In this document: positions 26,959 to 35,950 of the stretch, piece after piece
Layout: the number at the start of each line of letters is the position of its first letter
Position numbering within the stretch: position 1 is the first letter of the stretch
From: Chloroflexota bacterium
GTDB taxonomy: Bacteria > Chloroflexota > Anaerolineae > Anaerolineales > Anaerolineaceae
Direction: 5' to 3'
Length of the DNA stretch: 64,000 nucleotides
Assembly: GCA_021825925.1 (NCBI GenBank)
Contig: JAKAFP010000003.1
Coordinates: 1 to 64,000 of the forward strand
Made by a program: the position numbers and the translations under genes
Notes under the pieces: model-generated
The model's input: only the letters and a program-made list of their open reading frames with translations
What the model was told of the DNA's origin: nothing
Database searches by the model: none

Positions 26959-28125
26959 TTACGGGCGTTTCCCAAGGGTAAGGGGCACCTCCATTTGTTT
27001 GCCATCACGAATGATGGTTAATGTAATTTGATCACCTGGAGACTTGTGGGTAAAGACATAGCTGATCAAATCTCCGTACGAGATCACTACTTTGTCGTCT
27101 ACTGCGATGATCAGATCACCACCGGCAGACAGATTGGGGATTTCGGTAGACCGTGTTCCGCCACGTAAACCGGCTTGTTCCGCCGGGCCGCCGGCGGTGA
27201 CTGAGGTGATGTAACATCCGCTGGTCTGGCTGATACCAAGGGCACGATACTCCGCCAGGGTGAAATCATAAGGGGAGCTTGCAATACCAATATACGGATA
27301 ATCGTACTTCTCACCCAACAACAAAGTGGGCAGTACTTTTTTGACGATATTGATCGAGACCGCAAAACCAATTCCACTGTTGACTGGGGAGCCATCCGAA
27401 GTTGTTCCGGTGGTTTGAATGGCACGGTTGATGCCGATCACTTCTCCGTTCAGGTTCAACAACGGACCGCCGGAGTTACCGGGATTGATGGTGGCATCTG
27501 TTTGAATGATGTCGCCGGCAGTGAAGGAATTTTGATCCGCATCGGTACGGATGGAATCAAGAATCCGGCCTTTGGCGCTGACAATACCCATGGTCATGGT
27601 GCTTGAAAAAGTTGAAAAAGGATTGCCGATCGCCACAACCAACTGTCCCACTTTTAAGGCATCCGAATCGCCCAGAGGGAGGGGTACCAACTGATCAGCA
27701 GGCATGTTGACTGTAATGACCGCAATATCCGAATCAAGATCTGTTGCCAGAACTGTTGCTTCGGCTTTCTGCCCACTCGGAAAATCCACCTCAATATAAT
27801 TGGCGCCTTCAACCACGTGATAATTGGTGATGATATGCCCGGCAGTATCATAGACAAACCCGGAACCTGAAGCCTGCCCCTTGTCTGAGGAAATAAAAAT
27901 CGAAACCACACCAGGGTTCACGCGATCAAAAATATCAGACAATACTGAATCATTGATCCCGATGTTCCCCCCTGAATATACAGGCAGAGCATTTGGCGTC
28001 GCCACAACGACAGTTGAAGGTTGTGGGGTCTTTGTTTTTAGAAAATCAAGATTGGGTGAGAACTGACAGGCCATTAACCCGAGTAGAAATAGTATCGAAA
28101 TCACTACCGTAATGCTCTTTTTCAT
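26959..28125 (-). CDS. HtrA/DegP-type serine protease, lipoprotein, with PDZ domain
   Basis: Trypsin-like quality-control protease on the outer face of the membrane. 388 aa. Lipobox LGLMAC (Cys20), a Thr/Pro linker, then the protease domain with catalytic His103 (NYHVVEG), Asp133 (DLDSDIAV) and Ser218 (NPGNSGGPLL), and one PDZ domain (about 275-385). The ATG at 28125 is preceded by AGGAG. Being a lipoprotein rather than membrane-spanning or secreted is the notable point. It lies 17 bases after the dnaJ-like gene. Confidence 0.94.
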   Translation of the reverse strand: MKKSITVVISILFLLGLMACQFSPNLDFLKTKTPQPSTVVVATPNALPVYSGGNIGINDSVLSDIFDRVNPGVVSIFISSDKGQASGSGFVYDTAGHIITNYHVVEGANYIEVDFPSGQKAEATVLATDLDSDIAVITVNMPADQLVPLPLGDSDALKVGQLVVAIGNPFSTFSSTMTMGIVSAKGRILDSIRTDADQNSFTAGDIIQTDATINPGNSGGPLLNLNGEVIGINRAIQTTGTTSDGSPVNSGIGFAVSINIVKKVLPTLLLGEKYDYPYIGIASSPYDFTLAEYRALGISQTSGCYITSVTAGGPAEQAGLRGGTRSTEIPNLSAGGDLIIAVDDKVVISYGDLISYVFTHKSPGDQITLTIIRDGKQMEVPLTLGKRP

Positions 28126-28142
28126 GACCAACTCCTGCTTAC

Positions 28143-29057
28143 CTATAAGCTTTTCAGCTCTTCAAATTTTTTCCGTTGTTTATCGCTTAGCTTGCGTGGA
28201 ATCTCAACCTTGATCACTGCAAATAGGTCGCCGAATTCCTTGTTGTCTTTCAACTTGGGTAAACCACGCCCCGCGAGCCGGATTTTTTGCCCGGGTTGCG
28301 TGCCAGCGGGGATGGTCAGTCGTACATCTCCAGAAAGGGTTGAAACAGTTGCAGCTCCACCCAACACTGCCGTGTAAAGATCCACTTTTACTTCGGTGGT
28401 CAGATCCACGCCCTGGATCGCAAAGCGCGCATCAGGCAGAACCTCGATCACGAGGATGATATCCGCTTTTTGCCCGGAGGTGGTGGATGGCACTGCTCCT
28501 GCCATGCGAACTTTAGTGCCGGTTACTGCTCCGGCAGGGATTTTGACTTCGATCTTTCGATCGCCGATTTGGAATTGACGCTGGGTTCCCGTGTAAGATT
28601 CTGCAACGGTGATTTGAACCTTTTGCTCGATCACGGACGGTTTGGCCGGCTGGCGAGAAACAGAGCGGGAGGCTCCGGTCATGCCGCCAAAGATGGCGCT
28701 GAAGAAATCTGAGAAGCCGCCAAAGCTTTCACCAAAGTCATTGACGTCCACTGAAGATCTACGTTCGCGCTGCTGGTTGGTCACCCAATCATCCCAGTTG
28801 AACCCACCCTGGGCACCACCCTGGTTCTGCCATTGAGAATATGAACTACCCAACTGGTCATAGCGCTCCCTTTTCTTGGGATCGCTCAACACCTCGTAGG
28901 CTTCATTAATATCCTTGAACTTTTCTTCAGCCTGCTTGTTTCCCCTGTTTTGATCAGGGTGATATTTCATCGCCAATTTACGATAGGTTTTTTTAATGGT
29001 GTCCTGGGACGCATCCCGTTCAACACCCAGTACCTTGTAATAATCTTTATATTCCAT
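28143..29057 (-). CDS. J-domain co-chaperone without zinc fingers (CbpA-like)
   Basis: 304 aa. J domain at 1-70 with HPD at 33-35, a Gly/Ser/Gln-rich linker, then two C-terminal substrate-binding beta domains ([35 protein letters not shown]). The Cys-rich zinc domain of classical DnaJ is absent, as in CbpA/Hsp40 type II. It heads the dnaJ-htrA-baeRF group and no dnaK is nearby. Confidence 0.93.
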   Translation of the reverse strand: MEYKDYYKVLGVERDASQDTIKKTYRKLAMKYHPDQNRGNKQAEEKFKDINEAYEVLSDPKKRERYDQLGSSYSQWQNQGGAQGGFNWDDWVTNQQRERRSSVDVNDFGESFGGFSDFFSAIFGGMTGASRSVSRQPAKPSVIEQKVQITVAESYTGTQRQFQIGDRKIEVKIPAGAVTGTKVRMAGAVPSTTSGQKADIILVIEVLPDARFAIQGVDLTTEVKVDLYTAVLGGAATVSTLSGDVRLTIPAGTQPGQKIRLAGRGLPKLKDNKEFGDLFAVIKVEIPRKLSDKQRKKFEELKSL

Positions 29058-29064
29058 AATACTA

Positions 29065-29094
29065 ATTGTAGTGCGTTTAAAATTGGAATGTCAA
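29065..29094 (-). promoter_or_regulatory. Promoter of the dnaJ-like gene, placed for a leaderless transcript
   Basis: Minus strand: TTGACA (29094-29089), 18-base spacer, TACAAT (29070-29065), then 7 bases and the ATG at 29057. There is no Shine-Dalgarno. No CIRCE-type inverted repeat was seen. Confidence 0.65.
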
Positions 29095-29363
29095 TAGTTT
29101 TTTACAGACTCTAACGAAATATTGATTATTTTCTAACATTTCACTCATAAATAGCCGACAATATCAATAATTGTCCTTATAAAAAAACAGCAAGCAAATT
29201 GGATTGGATATCATTTGTGGCACGAGTCGTGCAACATAAATGCTTGATGGGCTTGCTTGACGCCGAATAATCACTATGCTACCATTTGAAAATCCAGACC
29301 CGGTGGCAATAATTATGACCTTAGAGGCAAACCCGATTTCGCAACTGGATGAGGAGAATCAAG
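29095..29363 (+). other. Intergenic region, no gene seen
   Basis: AT-rich gap between divergent genes. It holds a short palindrome GGCACGAGTCGTGC (about 29219-29232) that could bind a dimeric regulator. Nothing else is supported. Confidence 0.5.
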
Positions 29364-30116
29364 ATGAATAAAAAATCTATTGGGTTATTGGTCGCATTAA
29401 TATTGGTTGCCATGCTATTTACGGCCTGCGCACGCCCAGCCACAACATCACCTACTACTTCTGAAGTTATTGTAGCCACTTCTACAAGCAGTGAGATTCC
29501 ATTCCCTGCGGCGACTCAGCCTCAGATCATGGCTGACATTCTAAAGCAAACTCAGACCGCCATGGCGATGTCTACAAAAGACACCAGTTTTCCATCAATT
29601 TCAACCAGTACGCCTTCGTTTATTTTTGAAACCCCAACGCCTTCAACCACTTTGGCCGTCGGTGGCGAAGCCACTCCAACCTCATCAATTCTGCTGCCAT
29701 CAGTATCCACAGCCACTTCGACACCGGTGACCTTGGCCACCGCAGCACCCACTAAGATCAGCTATCCCACCCCCACACCTGGGCGTCCTGCCACCTATAC
29801 CATCCAGGCTGGAGAATATTTGTGGTGTCTCGCAAGACGTTTTGATGTTTTGCCGGCTGATCTGCTCAGTTTGAACGGCATGAATGCCAATTCTCAGCCT
29901 TATGCCGGAACCGTCATCAAGATCCCGCAATCAGGTTCATTCGGAGCTGGACGCGCCCGCAATGCACACCCCGCTGTCTATACTGTTCGCGCCGGTGACA
30001 CCATTGGTGGAATTGCCTGCTGGTATGGCGATGCCGACCCAAACACCATCTTTGCCGCCAACGGCCTGCCCGCCAATTCGGTGATCACAGTCGGTCAGGT
30101 TCTTCAAATTCCGTAA
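29364..30116 (+). CDS. Lipoprotein with two LysM domains
   Basis: 250 aa. Lipobox LFTAC (Cys22), a long Ser/Thr/Pro-rich spacer (about 23-140), then two LysM peptidoglycan-binding domains: YTIQAGEYLWCLARRF (about 145-190) and YTVRAGDTIGGIACWYG (about 205-250). Each has an extra cysteine that could bridge. It probably ties the membrane to the cell wall. The ATG at 29364 has GAGGAG upstream; one five codons earlier overlaps that SD. Confidence 0.88.
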   Translation: MNKKSIGLLVALILVAMLFTACARPATTSPTTSEVIVATSTSSEIPFPAATQPQIMADILKQTQTAMAMSTKDTSFPSISTSTPSFIFETPTPSTTLAVGGEATPTSSILLPSVSTATSTPVTLATAAPTKISYPTPTPGRPATYTIQAGEYLWCLARRFDVLPADLLSLNGMNANSQPYAGTVIKIPQSGSFGAGRARNAHPAVYTVRAGDTIGGIACWYGDADPNTIFAANGLPANSVITVGQVLQIP

Positions 30117-30136
30117 TAAAATACTTACTCCAAACA

Positions 30137-30166
30137 ACTGGCGGGTGGCTCACCCGCCAGTATAAT
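30137..30166 (+). promoter_or_regulatory. Hairpin fused to a TATAAT hexamer before the Nudix gene
   Basis: ACTGGCGGGT (30137-30146), 5-base loop, ACCCGCCAGT (30152-30161), sharing its last T with TATAAT (30161-30166). The stem could terminate the LysM transcript or be an operator next to the -10. There is no T run, so termination would be weak. Confidence 0.5.
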
Positions 30167-30183
30167 TTAAATGAGGAAACGAC

Positions 30184-30711
30184 ATGAGTGATTCAGACAA
30201 CAATAACCGGACCGTTTTTACCGCCAGGCTTTTCAAAGTCAAGAATATTGATATGCCGCTCCCTGACGGCAAGATCAAGACCTACGAACTGGTGGACATC
30301 CAAAATGCGATCACCGTTCTACCCATGGATTCAAAGGGGTATGTCTATTTTGTGGAACAATACCGCATTGGTGCGGGTAAATCTCTATTGGAGCTACCCG
30401 CCGGCAAGATAGAAGACGATGAAGACCCGTTGGTTGCTGCCAGACGTGAATTAAGAGAAGAAATTGGCATGGATGCCGAAGAGATCAAAGCCCTCGGCAA
30501 TTTCTACATGAGCCCGGGTTATGCCAATGAATACATGTACGGCTTTCTGGCGACAGGGCTGTTTCCTTCACCGCTTGCCCCCGACACGGATGAGTTTATC
30601 AATGTCAAAAAGATCCATTTAAGCGAAGTCATGGAACTCGTCAACAATGGCAAACTGGATGACAGCAAAACACTTGCTTTGTTGATGCTGGCTCAAAAAC
30701 ATCTCAAATAA
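30184..30711 (+). CDS. Nudix hydrolase, ADP-ribose pyrophosphatase type
   Basis: 175 aa. A perfect Nudix box, GKIEDDEDPLVAARRELREE then IGM (about 77-99), follows LLELPAGKIE, the arrangement of ADP-ribose pyrophosphatases. A downstream YMSPGYANE (SPG motif plus Glu) is also typical of that group. It would hydrolyse ADP-ribose or a related dinucleotide sugar in the cytoplasm. Preceded by GAGGAAACGAC. Confidence 0.92.
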   Translation: MSDSDNNNRTVFTARLFKVKNIDMPLPDGKIKTYELVDIQNAITVLPMDSKGYVYFVEQYRIGAGKSLLELPAGKIEDDEDPLVAARRELREEIGMDAEEIKALGNFYMSPGYANEYMYGFLATGLFPSPLAPDTDEFINVKKIHLSEVMELVNNGKLDDSKTLALLMLAQKHLK

Positions 30712-30792
30712 CACTCCAATATTTAATCTGATTAATAGCATTTTTCCTTAAATTATGATAGAGATTACCCTTTTATGAGGGTTTTTTGGGTT

Positions 30793-30798
30793 TATAAT
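30793..30798 (+). promoter_or_regulatory. -10 element upstream of nifJ
   Basis: TATAAT, 70 bases before the nifJ ATG, with a weak -35 region. The gap from 30712 to 30867 has no other gene. Confidence 0.4.
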
Positions 30799-30867
30799 GT
30801 ATGAACAACCGGATCGCGAATCAGGGGCTTTTTTTTGCCTCTTACCTTTTTTAATGGAGTAAAAACA

Positions 30868-33800
30868 ATGAAACGAGAAATGATCACAATTGATGCAAAC
30901 GAGGCAGTTGCCAGTGTGGCATATCGTTTGGCCGAGGTGGTGGCCATCTATCCCATCACCCCTTCTTCAAACATGGGCGAACACGCCGATGGATGGGCGG
31001 CAGCCGGCAAGAAGAATCTTTGGGGAACTGTTCCATCAGTGATGGAAATGCAATCCGAGGGCGGCGCAGCTGGTGCTGTTCACGGTGCACTGCAAACCGG
31101 ATCACTCACCACCACCTTTACCGCTTCTCAAGGTCTGTTGTTGATGATCCCCAACATGTACAAGATCGCTGGTGAACTCATCCCAACCGTCTTCCATGTT
31201 GCTGCACGTACTCTTGCGACTCACGCCTTATCCATTTATGGCGATCATTCCGATGTCATGTCAGCGCGTCAAACCGGTTTTGCCTTTTTGGCCTCCGATT
31301 CTGTGCAAACCGCCCAGGATAATGCCCTGATCGCAAACGCTGCGTCATTGGAATCCCGTGTGCCTTTCTGCCATTTCTTTGATGGCTTCCGCACCTCTCA
31401 CGAAGTCAACAAGATCGAAAAGCTCGATGACGATCAAATGCGCGAAATGATCAATGAAGATCTGGTCACCGCTCTGCGCTCACGTGCCATGTCTCCAGAA
31501 CAACCCAGCGTGCGTGGAACCGCTCAGAACCCTGATGTTTACTTCCAGGCTCGCGAAGCATGCAATACCTTCTATCTGAAAACCCCTGCCATCGTTCAAA
31601 AAACCATGGATCAATTTGCCAAGGTTTCTGGCCGCCAGTATCATCTCTTCGATTACACCGGCGCTGCTGATGCCACTGAAGTGATCATCATCATGGGTTC
31701 CGGCGCCGAAGTTGCCGAAGAAACCGCCAAATTCATGAACAAACAAGGCAGCAAAGTGGGTGTAGTGAATGTAAGACTTTACCGCCCATTCTCTGTCACC
31801 GACTTCATCAAAACGCTGCCCGCATCTGTGAAGACCCTGGCCGTGCTTGACCGCACCAAGGAACCTGGTTCCATTGGCGAACCCCTGTATCAAGATGTGG
31901 TAACCGCAGTAAATGAAGCCATGGAAGCCGGTCAGACCGCCTTCAAAACCCTGCCTCGCATTATCGGCGGACGTTACGGCTTGAGCTCCAAAGAATTCAC
32001 CCCTGCCATGGTTAAGGGTATTTATGATGAAATGGTCAAAGCTTCACCCAAGAATCATTTCACCATCGGTATCAACGACGATGTCACCCACAACAGCCTG
32101 TCTTATGATGAGTGCTACGCCATCGCCAGTGACAAGACCGTCCGCTGCGTCTTCTTCGGTCTGGGCTCTGACGGCACCGTGGGCGCCAACAAGAACTCCA
32201 TCAAGATCATTGGTGAAGACACCCCCAACCAGGCACAAGGTTTCTTCTATTACGACTCCAAAAAATCCGGCTCAGTCACCATTTCTCACTTGAGATTTGG
32301 TCCTGACGCCATCCGTGCGCCCTACCTGATCGAATACGGCGACGCCAATTTCGTTGCCTGCCACCAGTTCTCCTTCCTTGAATGGTTGGATATGCTGAAG
32401 TATGCAGCCCCCGGCGCCACCTTCCTCCTTAATAGTGTTTATGACAAGGATGAAGTTTGGGATAAACTCCCGAAGGAAGTTCAACAGGATATCATTACCA
32501 AGAAACTGAAATTCTACATGGTTAATGGCAATGAAGTGGCTTCCAAGACCGGCATGGGCGGACGCGTCAACACCATCATGCAGACCGCCTTCTTCGCCAT
32601 CAGCGGCATTTTGCCCCGTGACGAAGCCATTGCCCAGATCAAGAAATCCATTAAGAAAACCTATGGCAAACGCGGTGACGCAGTCGTCAAACAAAACTTT
32701 GACGCCGTTGATCACACCCTGGCCAATCTCTTCGAGATCAAGGTCCCTGAAGCCGCCACCAACAAGATCACCCGCCGCCCACCAGTACCTGCTGAAGCTC
32801 CAGAGTTTGTGGTGGACGTCCTTGGCCCCATCATCGCCTTCAAGGGCGATCAACTGCCCGTCAGCGCCTTCCCGGTGGATGGCGTCTTCCCGACCGGCAC
32901 CACCAAATGGGAAAAACGCAACCTCGCACTTGAGATCCCCGTCTGGGAATCCGACCTTTGTATCCAATGCGGTAAATGCGCGTTCGTATGTCCCCACGCG
33001 GTCATCCGTGAGAAGGTTTATGATGCTACTTTGTTGAAAGACGCTCCCGCGACTTTCAAATCCATGGATGCCAAGTTCAAGGAATTCCCCGGCGCTAAAT
33101 TCACCATCCAGGTTGCACCCGAAGACTGCACCGGCTGCAGCCTGTGCGTTGAGAACTGCCCCGCCAAAGATAAGAACAATCCGCTTCGCAAAGCCATTAA
33201 CATGGCTCCCCAGATTCCCCTGCGCGAAGAAGAAGCCAAGAACTGGGCATTCTTCCTCTCACTGCCTGCACCTGATCCTGATCTCTTCCAGCCCACTTCG
33301 GTCAAGAATTCACAGTTGATCGAACCGTTGTTTGAGTTCTCAGGCGCCTGCGCTGGCTGCGGTGAAACACCCTACGTCAAACTGGCCTCTCAATTGTTCG
33401 GTGATCACATGATCATCGCCAACGCCACCGGTTGTACCTCCATTTATGGCGGCAACCTGCCCACCACCCCCTGGGCGATCAACAATCAGGGCCGCGGACC
33501 CGCATGGGCCAACTCTCTGTTCGAAGACAACGCCGAGTTTGGTTTGGGCATGCGCCTGACCCTCGACAAACAAAACGAATTTGCCAAAGAAATGTTGGCC
33601 ACCATGGGCGGCGAACTTGGCGACAATTTTGTTGCTGAATTGGTTAATGCAGATCAATCCACCAGCCAGGGCATCCGCGAACAACGTGTTCGTGTTGAAG
33701 AATTAAAAGCCAAACTTGCCAAGAGCAAGAACTCAGCTGCAAAGATGTTGATCAGCGTGGCCGATTCTCTCGTGAAAAAGAGTGTCTGGATCATGGGCGG

Positions 33801-34455
33801 CGACGGTTGGGCTTACGATATCGGTTACGGCGGTCTGGATCATGTTCTGGCCAGCGGTCGCAACGTAAACGTCCTGGTTCTTGATACTGAAGTGTATTCC
33901 AACACCGGTGGTCAATCCTCCAAATCCACTCCTCTGGCTGCGGTTGCGAAATTCTCTGCCAAGGGTAAGGGATTGGGCAAGAAAGACCTCGGTTTGATGG
34001 CCATGTCTTATGGTTACGTCTTTGTGGCCAGTGTGGCCATGGGTGCCAACGATCAGCAGACCCTCAAGGCCTTCATTGAAGCCGAAGCCTACGACGGTCC
34101 TTCACTGATCATTGCCTATGCCCATTGTATTGCCCACGGTATTGATATGAAGAAGGGTCTCGAGCAGCAGAAATTGGCCACCCAGACCGGCTTATGGCCG
34201 ACCTATCGCTACAATCCCGCCCTGGTTGAAGAGGGTAAGAATCCTCTGCAGCTCGACAGCCGCGAACCCAGTGTGGCAGTCAAAGACTATGCTTACAATG
34301 AAACCCGCTATCGCATGCTCGTTCAGAGCGATGAAGCCCGTGCTGAACTTCTGATGAATGAAGCCGGTGAATTCGCCAAACGCAAGTGGGAACTCTACAA
34401 GCAAATGGCCGCCATGGCTTACACCAAACCTGGCGAAGAAAAAGCTGCTGAATAG
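30868..34455 (+). CDS. nifJ: Pyruvate:ferredoxin (flavodoxin) oxidoreductase, single chain
   Basis: Oxidises pyruvate to acetyl-CoA and CO2 with ferredoxin as acceptor; a central enzyme of anaerobes. 1195 aa. The N-terminal domain (ITIDANEAVASVAYRLAE, then YPITPSSNMGE) is followed by the gamma domain, a ferredoxin domain with CIQCGKCAFVCPH (about 698-710) and CTGCSLCVENCP (about 754-765), and the thiamine diphosphate domain (CAGCGETPY about 828; GGDGWAYDIGYGG about 977). GGAG at 30856-30859 fixes the ATG at 30868; the open frame before it begins only with TTG. Oxygen-sensitive clusters support an anaerobic host. Confidence 0.98.
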   Translation: MKREMITIDANEAVASVAYRLAEVVAIYPITPSSNMGEHADGWAAAGKKNLWGTVPSVMEMQSEGGAAGAVHGALQTGSLTTTFTASQGLLLMIPNMYKIAGELIPTVFHVAARTLATHALSIYGDHSDVMSARQTGFAFLASDSVQTAQDNALIANAASLESRVPFCHFFDGFRTSHEVNKIEKLDDDQMREMINEDLVTALRSRAMSPEQPSVRGTAQNPDVYFQAREACNTFYLKTPAIVQKTMDQFAKVSGRQYHLFDYTGAADATEVIIIMGSGAEVAEETAKFMNKQGSKVGVVNVRLYRPFSVTDFIKTLPASVKTLAVLDRTKEPGSIGEPLYQDVVTAVNEAMEAGQTAFKTLPRIIGGRYGLSSKEFTPAMVKGIYDEMVKASPKNHFTIGINDDVTHNSLSYDECYAIASDKTVRCVFFGLGSDGTVGANKNSIKIIGEDTPNQAQGFFYYDSKKSGSVTISHLRFGPDAIRAPYLIEYGDANFVACHQFSFLEWLDMLKYAAPGATFLLNSVYDKDEVWDKLPKEVQQDIITKKLKFYMVNGNEVASKTGMGGRVNTIMQTAFFAISGILPRDEAIAQIKKSIKKTYGKRGDAVVKQNFDAVDHTLANLFEIKVPEAATNKITRRPPVPAEAPEFVVDVLGPIIAFKGDQLPVSAFPVDGVFPTGTTKWEKRNLALEIPVWESDLCIQCGKCAFVCPHAVIREKVYDATLLKDAPATFKSMDAKFKEFPGAKFTIQVAPEDCTGCSLCVENCPAKDKNNPLRKAINMAPQIPLREEEAKNWAFFLSLPAPDPDLFQPTSVKNSQLIEPLFEFSGACAGCGETPYVKLASQLFGDHMIIANATGCTSIYGGNLPTTPWAINNQGRGPAWANSLFEDNAEFGLGMRLTLDKQNEFAKEMLATMGGELGDNFVAELVNADQSTSQGIREQRVRVEELKAKLAKSKNSAAKMLISVADSLVKKSVWIMGGDGWAYDIGYGGLDHVLASGRNVNVLVLDTEVYSNTGGQSSKSTPLAAVAKFSAKGKGLGKKDLGLMAMSYGYVFVASVAMGANDQQTLKAFIEAEAYDGPSLIIAYAHCIAHGIDMKKGLEQQKLATQTGLWPTYRYNPALVEEGKNPLQLDSREPSVAVKDYAYNETRYRMLVQSDEARAELLMNEAGEFAKRKWELYKQMAAMAYTKPGEEKAAE

Positions 34456-34471
34456 ATAATAACTGGATGCC

Positions 34472-34508
34472 AAACCCCCGCGGTTTTTAAAACCGCGGGG
34501 GTTTTTTT
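34472..34508 (+). terminator. Strong terminator after nifJ
   Basis: AAACCCCCGCGGTTTT pairs with AAAACCGCGGGGGTTT and ends in a T run. The A run on the left lets it serve the convergent gene on the minus strand as well. Confidence 0.92.
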
Positions 34509-34513
34509 ATTTA

Positions 34514-34933
34514 CTAAGCTCGATCAAACACCATGATGGGAATATGTCTTGAGGTCATCTCTTTATAATGAAGGTAATCAGGGTGGCGGTTCACTGCCAC
34601 AGTCCACAAATCGTCATACTCTTGCCCCTCAGCTTCGCGGGAATGCACAGAAAGCGTCTTGCCTTCCACTTCGATCTTTACATTGGGTTGGTGTTTCAAG
34701 TTGTAATACCAGGCGGCGTTCTTTTCCTGCCCCCAATTGGATGCGATCACGAAATAGGCTTCTCCAGTCTTGAAATAGGCGATCGGGACCCTATACTGCC
34801 TGCCGGTCTTTCTGCCAACATAATGGATCACAAGAATGGTCTGTGTGCCGAGCTTTCCACCCAGCCGCCCCTTGCTGATGTGGATCATAAACGAGTTAAC
34901 ACTCATAAATAGTTTTAAAAAGAATCTATTCAT
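34514..34933 (-). CDS. Nitroreductase/quinone reductase family protein (deazaflavin-dependent type)
   Basis: 139 aa. GTQTILVIHYVGRKTGRQYR (about 29-48) and an AWYYNLKHQPNVKIEV block match the split-barrel DDN family, whose studied members use coenzyme F420H2. A hydrophobic N-terminus may bring it to the membrane. A second, more distant member lies at 61631-62101. Cofactor use is inferred from the family. Confidence 0.85.
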   Translation of the reverse strand: MNRFFLKLFMSVNSFMIHISKGRLGGKLGTQTILVIHYVGRKTGRQYRVPIAYFKTGEAYFVIASNWGQEKNAAWYYNLKHQPNVKIEVEGKTLSVHSREAEGQEYDDLWTVAVNRHPDYLHYKEMTSRHIPIMVFDRA

Positions 34934-34997
34934 TGCTCACCTCACCAAAGAGTTTAGCTGAGGTTTACTAGAATTAGATAAGAATTGTCGCATTATA

Positions 34998-35022
34998 TAA
35001 AAAGACTCCCTTACGGGAGTCT
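34998..35022 (-). terminator. Terminator after infA
   Basis: Minus strand AGACTCCC, loop GTAA, GGGAGTCT, then a T run (complement of the A run at 34998-35002). Confidence 0.88.
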
Positions 35023-35029
35023 GATTTTA

Positions 35030-35284
35030 TTATCTGGTTGGCTCGTCCATCATGGGTTCGTTTTTCTTCTGACGATAGACGATACGTCCGCGGGTTAGAT
35101 CGTAAGGGCTCATTTCGACCTTTACGTGATCGCCGAGTAGAATGCGGATGTAGTATCTGCGCATACGACCAGAAAGGTATGCAAGCACTACAATACCATT
35201 TTCCAGCTTTACCCTGAACTGTGTTCCGGGCAGGGCTTCGATGATCTCGCCTTCAACCTGGATCTTATCTTCTTCTTTGGCCAT
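35030..35284 (-). CDS. infA: Translation initiation factor IF-1
   Basis: 84 aa OB-fold protein that binds the 30S A site during initiation. [21 protein letters not shown] is the family's start (given here in parts: [17 protein letters not shown]), then [19 protein letters not shown] and [14 protein letters not shown] charged C-terminal tail of about ten residues is extra. It pairs with rpsU rather than sitting in the spc ribosomal protein operon, which is unusual; another infA copy may exist elsewhere. Confidence 0.95.
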   Translation of the reverse strand: MAKEEDKIQVEGEIIEALPGTQFRVKLENGIVVLAYLSGRMRRYYIRILLGDHVKVEMSPYDLTRGRIVYRQKKNEPMMDEPTR

Positions 35285-35322
35285 ACTTCTCCTGACCAGC
35301 TGATCGAAAACGATCTGCTAAA

Positions 35323-35523
35323 CTATTCACCGACTTTGGTAAACTGACGGCGTTTGATGCGGCGGATGGCTTTTTTCTTCTCCACACGGCGAAGTTCGCT
35401 CTTGGAAACAAACCAACGCTTCTTTCGGATGGTGCTGAGAACACCGCTCTTGACTACTTTTTTGCGGAAACGTTTCAGCAGTGAATCTTGTGATTCATTA
35501 GGACGTAAAACAACTGAAGCCAT
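35323..35523 (-). CDS. rpsU: Small ribosomal subunit protein bS21
   Basis: 66 aa, highly basic. MASVVLRPNESQDSLLKRF is the S21 N-terminus, followed by KRRWF-like KKRWFVSKSE and KKKAIRRIKRRQ. GGAGGTGAG at a normal distance fixes the ATG at 35523. The frame is open upstream but the extra residues are not S21-like. It is followed by infA after 38 bases. Confidence 0.95.
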   Translation of the reverse strand: MASVVLRPNESQDSLLKRFRKKVVKSGVLSTIRKKRWFVSKSELRRVEKKKAIRRIKRRQFTKVGE

Positions 35524-35554
35524 AGGTTTCTCACCTCCCTTCGCCGGGGGATAA

Positions 35555-35593
35555 AATAAAAAAACTGCGTGGCGCGCCATCTGCAGTTTCAAG
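35555..35593 (-). terminator. Terminator-like hairpin in the rpsU leader
   Basis: Minus strand: AACTGC, TGGCGCGCCA inner palindrome, GCAGTT, then seven T. It lies between a good promoter (35717-35689) and the rpsU SD, so it would stop most rpsU-infA transcription unless read through. A candidate attenuator. Confidence 0.7.
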
Positions 35594-35688
35594 GTCAGAA
35601 AACTTGATTGTGTTGCGGTTTGAACTACTCTCGCTTCACCTCTCAACCATTCTTTCACCATCCACTGGGATATTACTCCAACGTTACT

Positions 35689-35717
35689 ATTATACTCTCA
35701 TCTTAAGAAAATGCCAA
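35689..35717 (-). promoter_or_regulatory. Promoter of rpsU-infA
   Basis: Minus strand TTGGCA (35717-35712), 17-base spacer, TATAAT (35694-35689). Transcription would give a leader of about 160 bases before rpsU. Confidence 0.75.
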
Positions 35718-35746
35718 CCCATTACTTTTTTTGATAAGGAAACAGA

Positions 35747-35775
35747 TAAAAAAACTGGACATTCCAAGATGTCCC
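35747..35775 (-). terminator. Terminator of the rRNA operon
   Basis: Minus strand GGACAT, 6-base loop, ATGTCC, AG and seven T, 56 bases after the last 5S gene. Confidence 0.8.
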
Positions 35776-35830
35776 ATTTTGAGGACTGCTCAATCCTTCA
35801 TGGCTTTGAACAGGTGTTTATAAAAAAAGT

Positions 35831-35950
35831 CTCTTGGCAACGACCTACTCTCCCAGGAAGTCGCCCTCCAAGTACCATCGGCGCTGACGTCCTTAACGAC
35901 CGGGTTCGAGATGTAACCGGGTGTACCAACGTCGCTCCAGTCACCAAGAG
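35831..35950 (-). rRNA. rrf: 5S ribosomal RNA, second copy
   Basis: 120 bases, identical to the other 5S copy as read. Complementary ends CTCTTGG and CCAAGAG form helix I, and the central GGTTCGAGATGTAACC region (plus strand) is typical of 5S. It is the last gene of the rRNA operon. Confidence 0.95.

Noticed and set aside
30835-30867. TTG start giving a longer NifJ
   Set aside because: No SD; the ATG at 30868 has GGAG and gives the family's normal N-terminus.
35524-35661. 46-codon N-terminal extension of rpsU
   Set aside because: It has no SD, reads through the terminator-like hairpin and T run, and is not S21-like; the SD at the later ATG is strong.
35594-35690. T-box riboswitch upstream of rpsU
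   Set aside because: Some AGAGAGGTGAA-like words occur but the TGGNACCGCG antiterminator motif is missing and the gene is not an aminoacyl-tRNA or amino acid gene.
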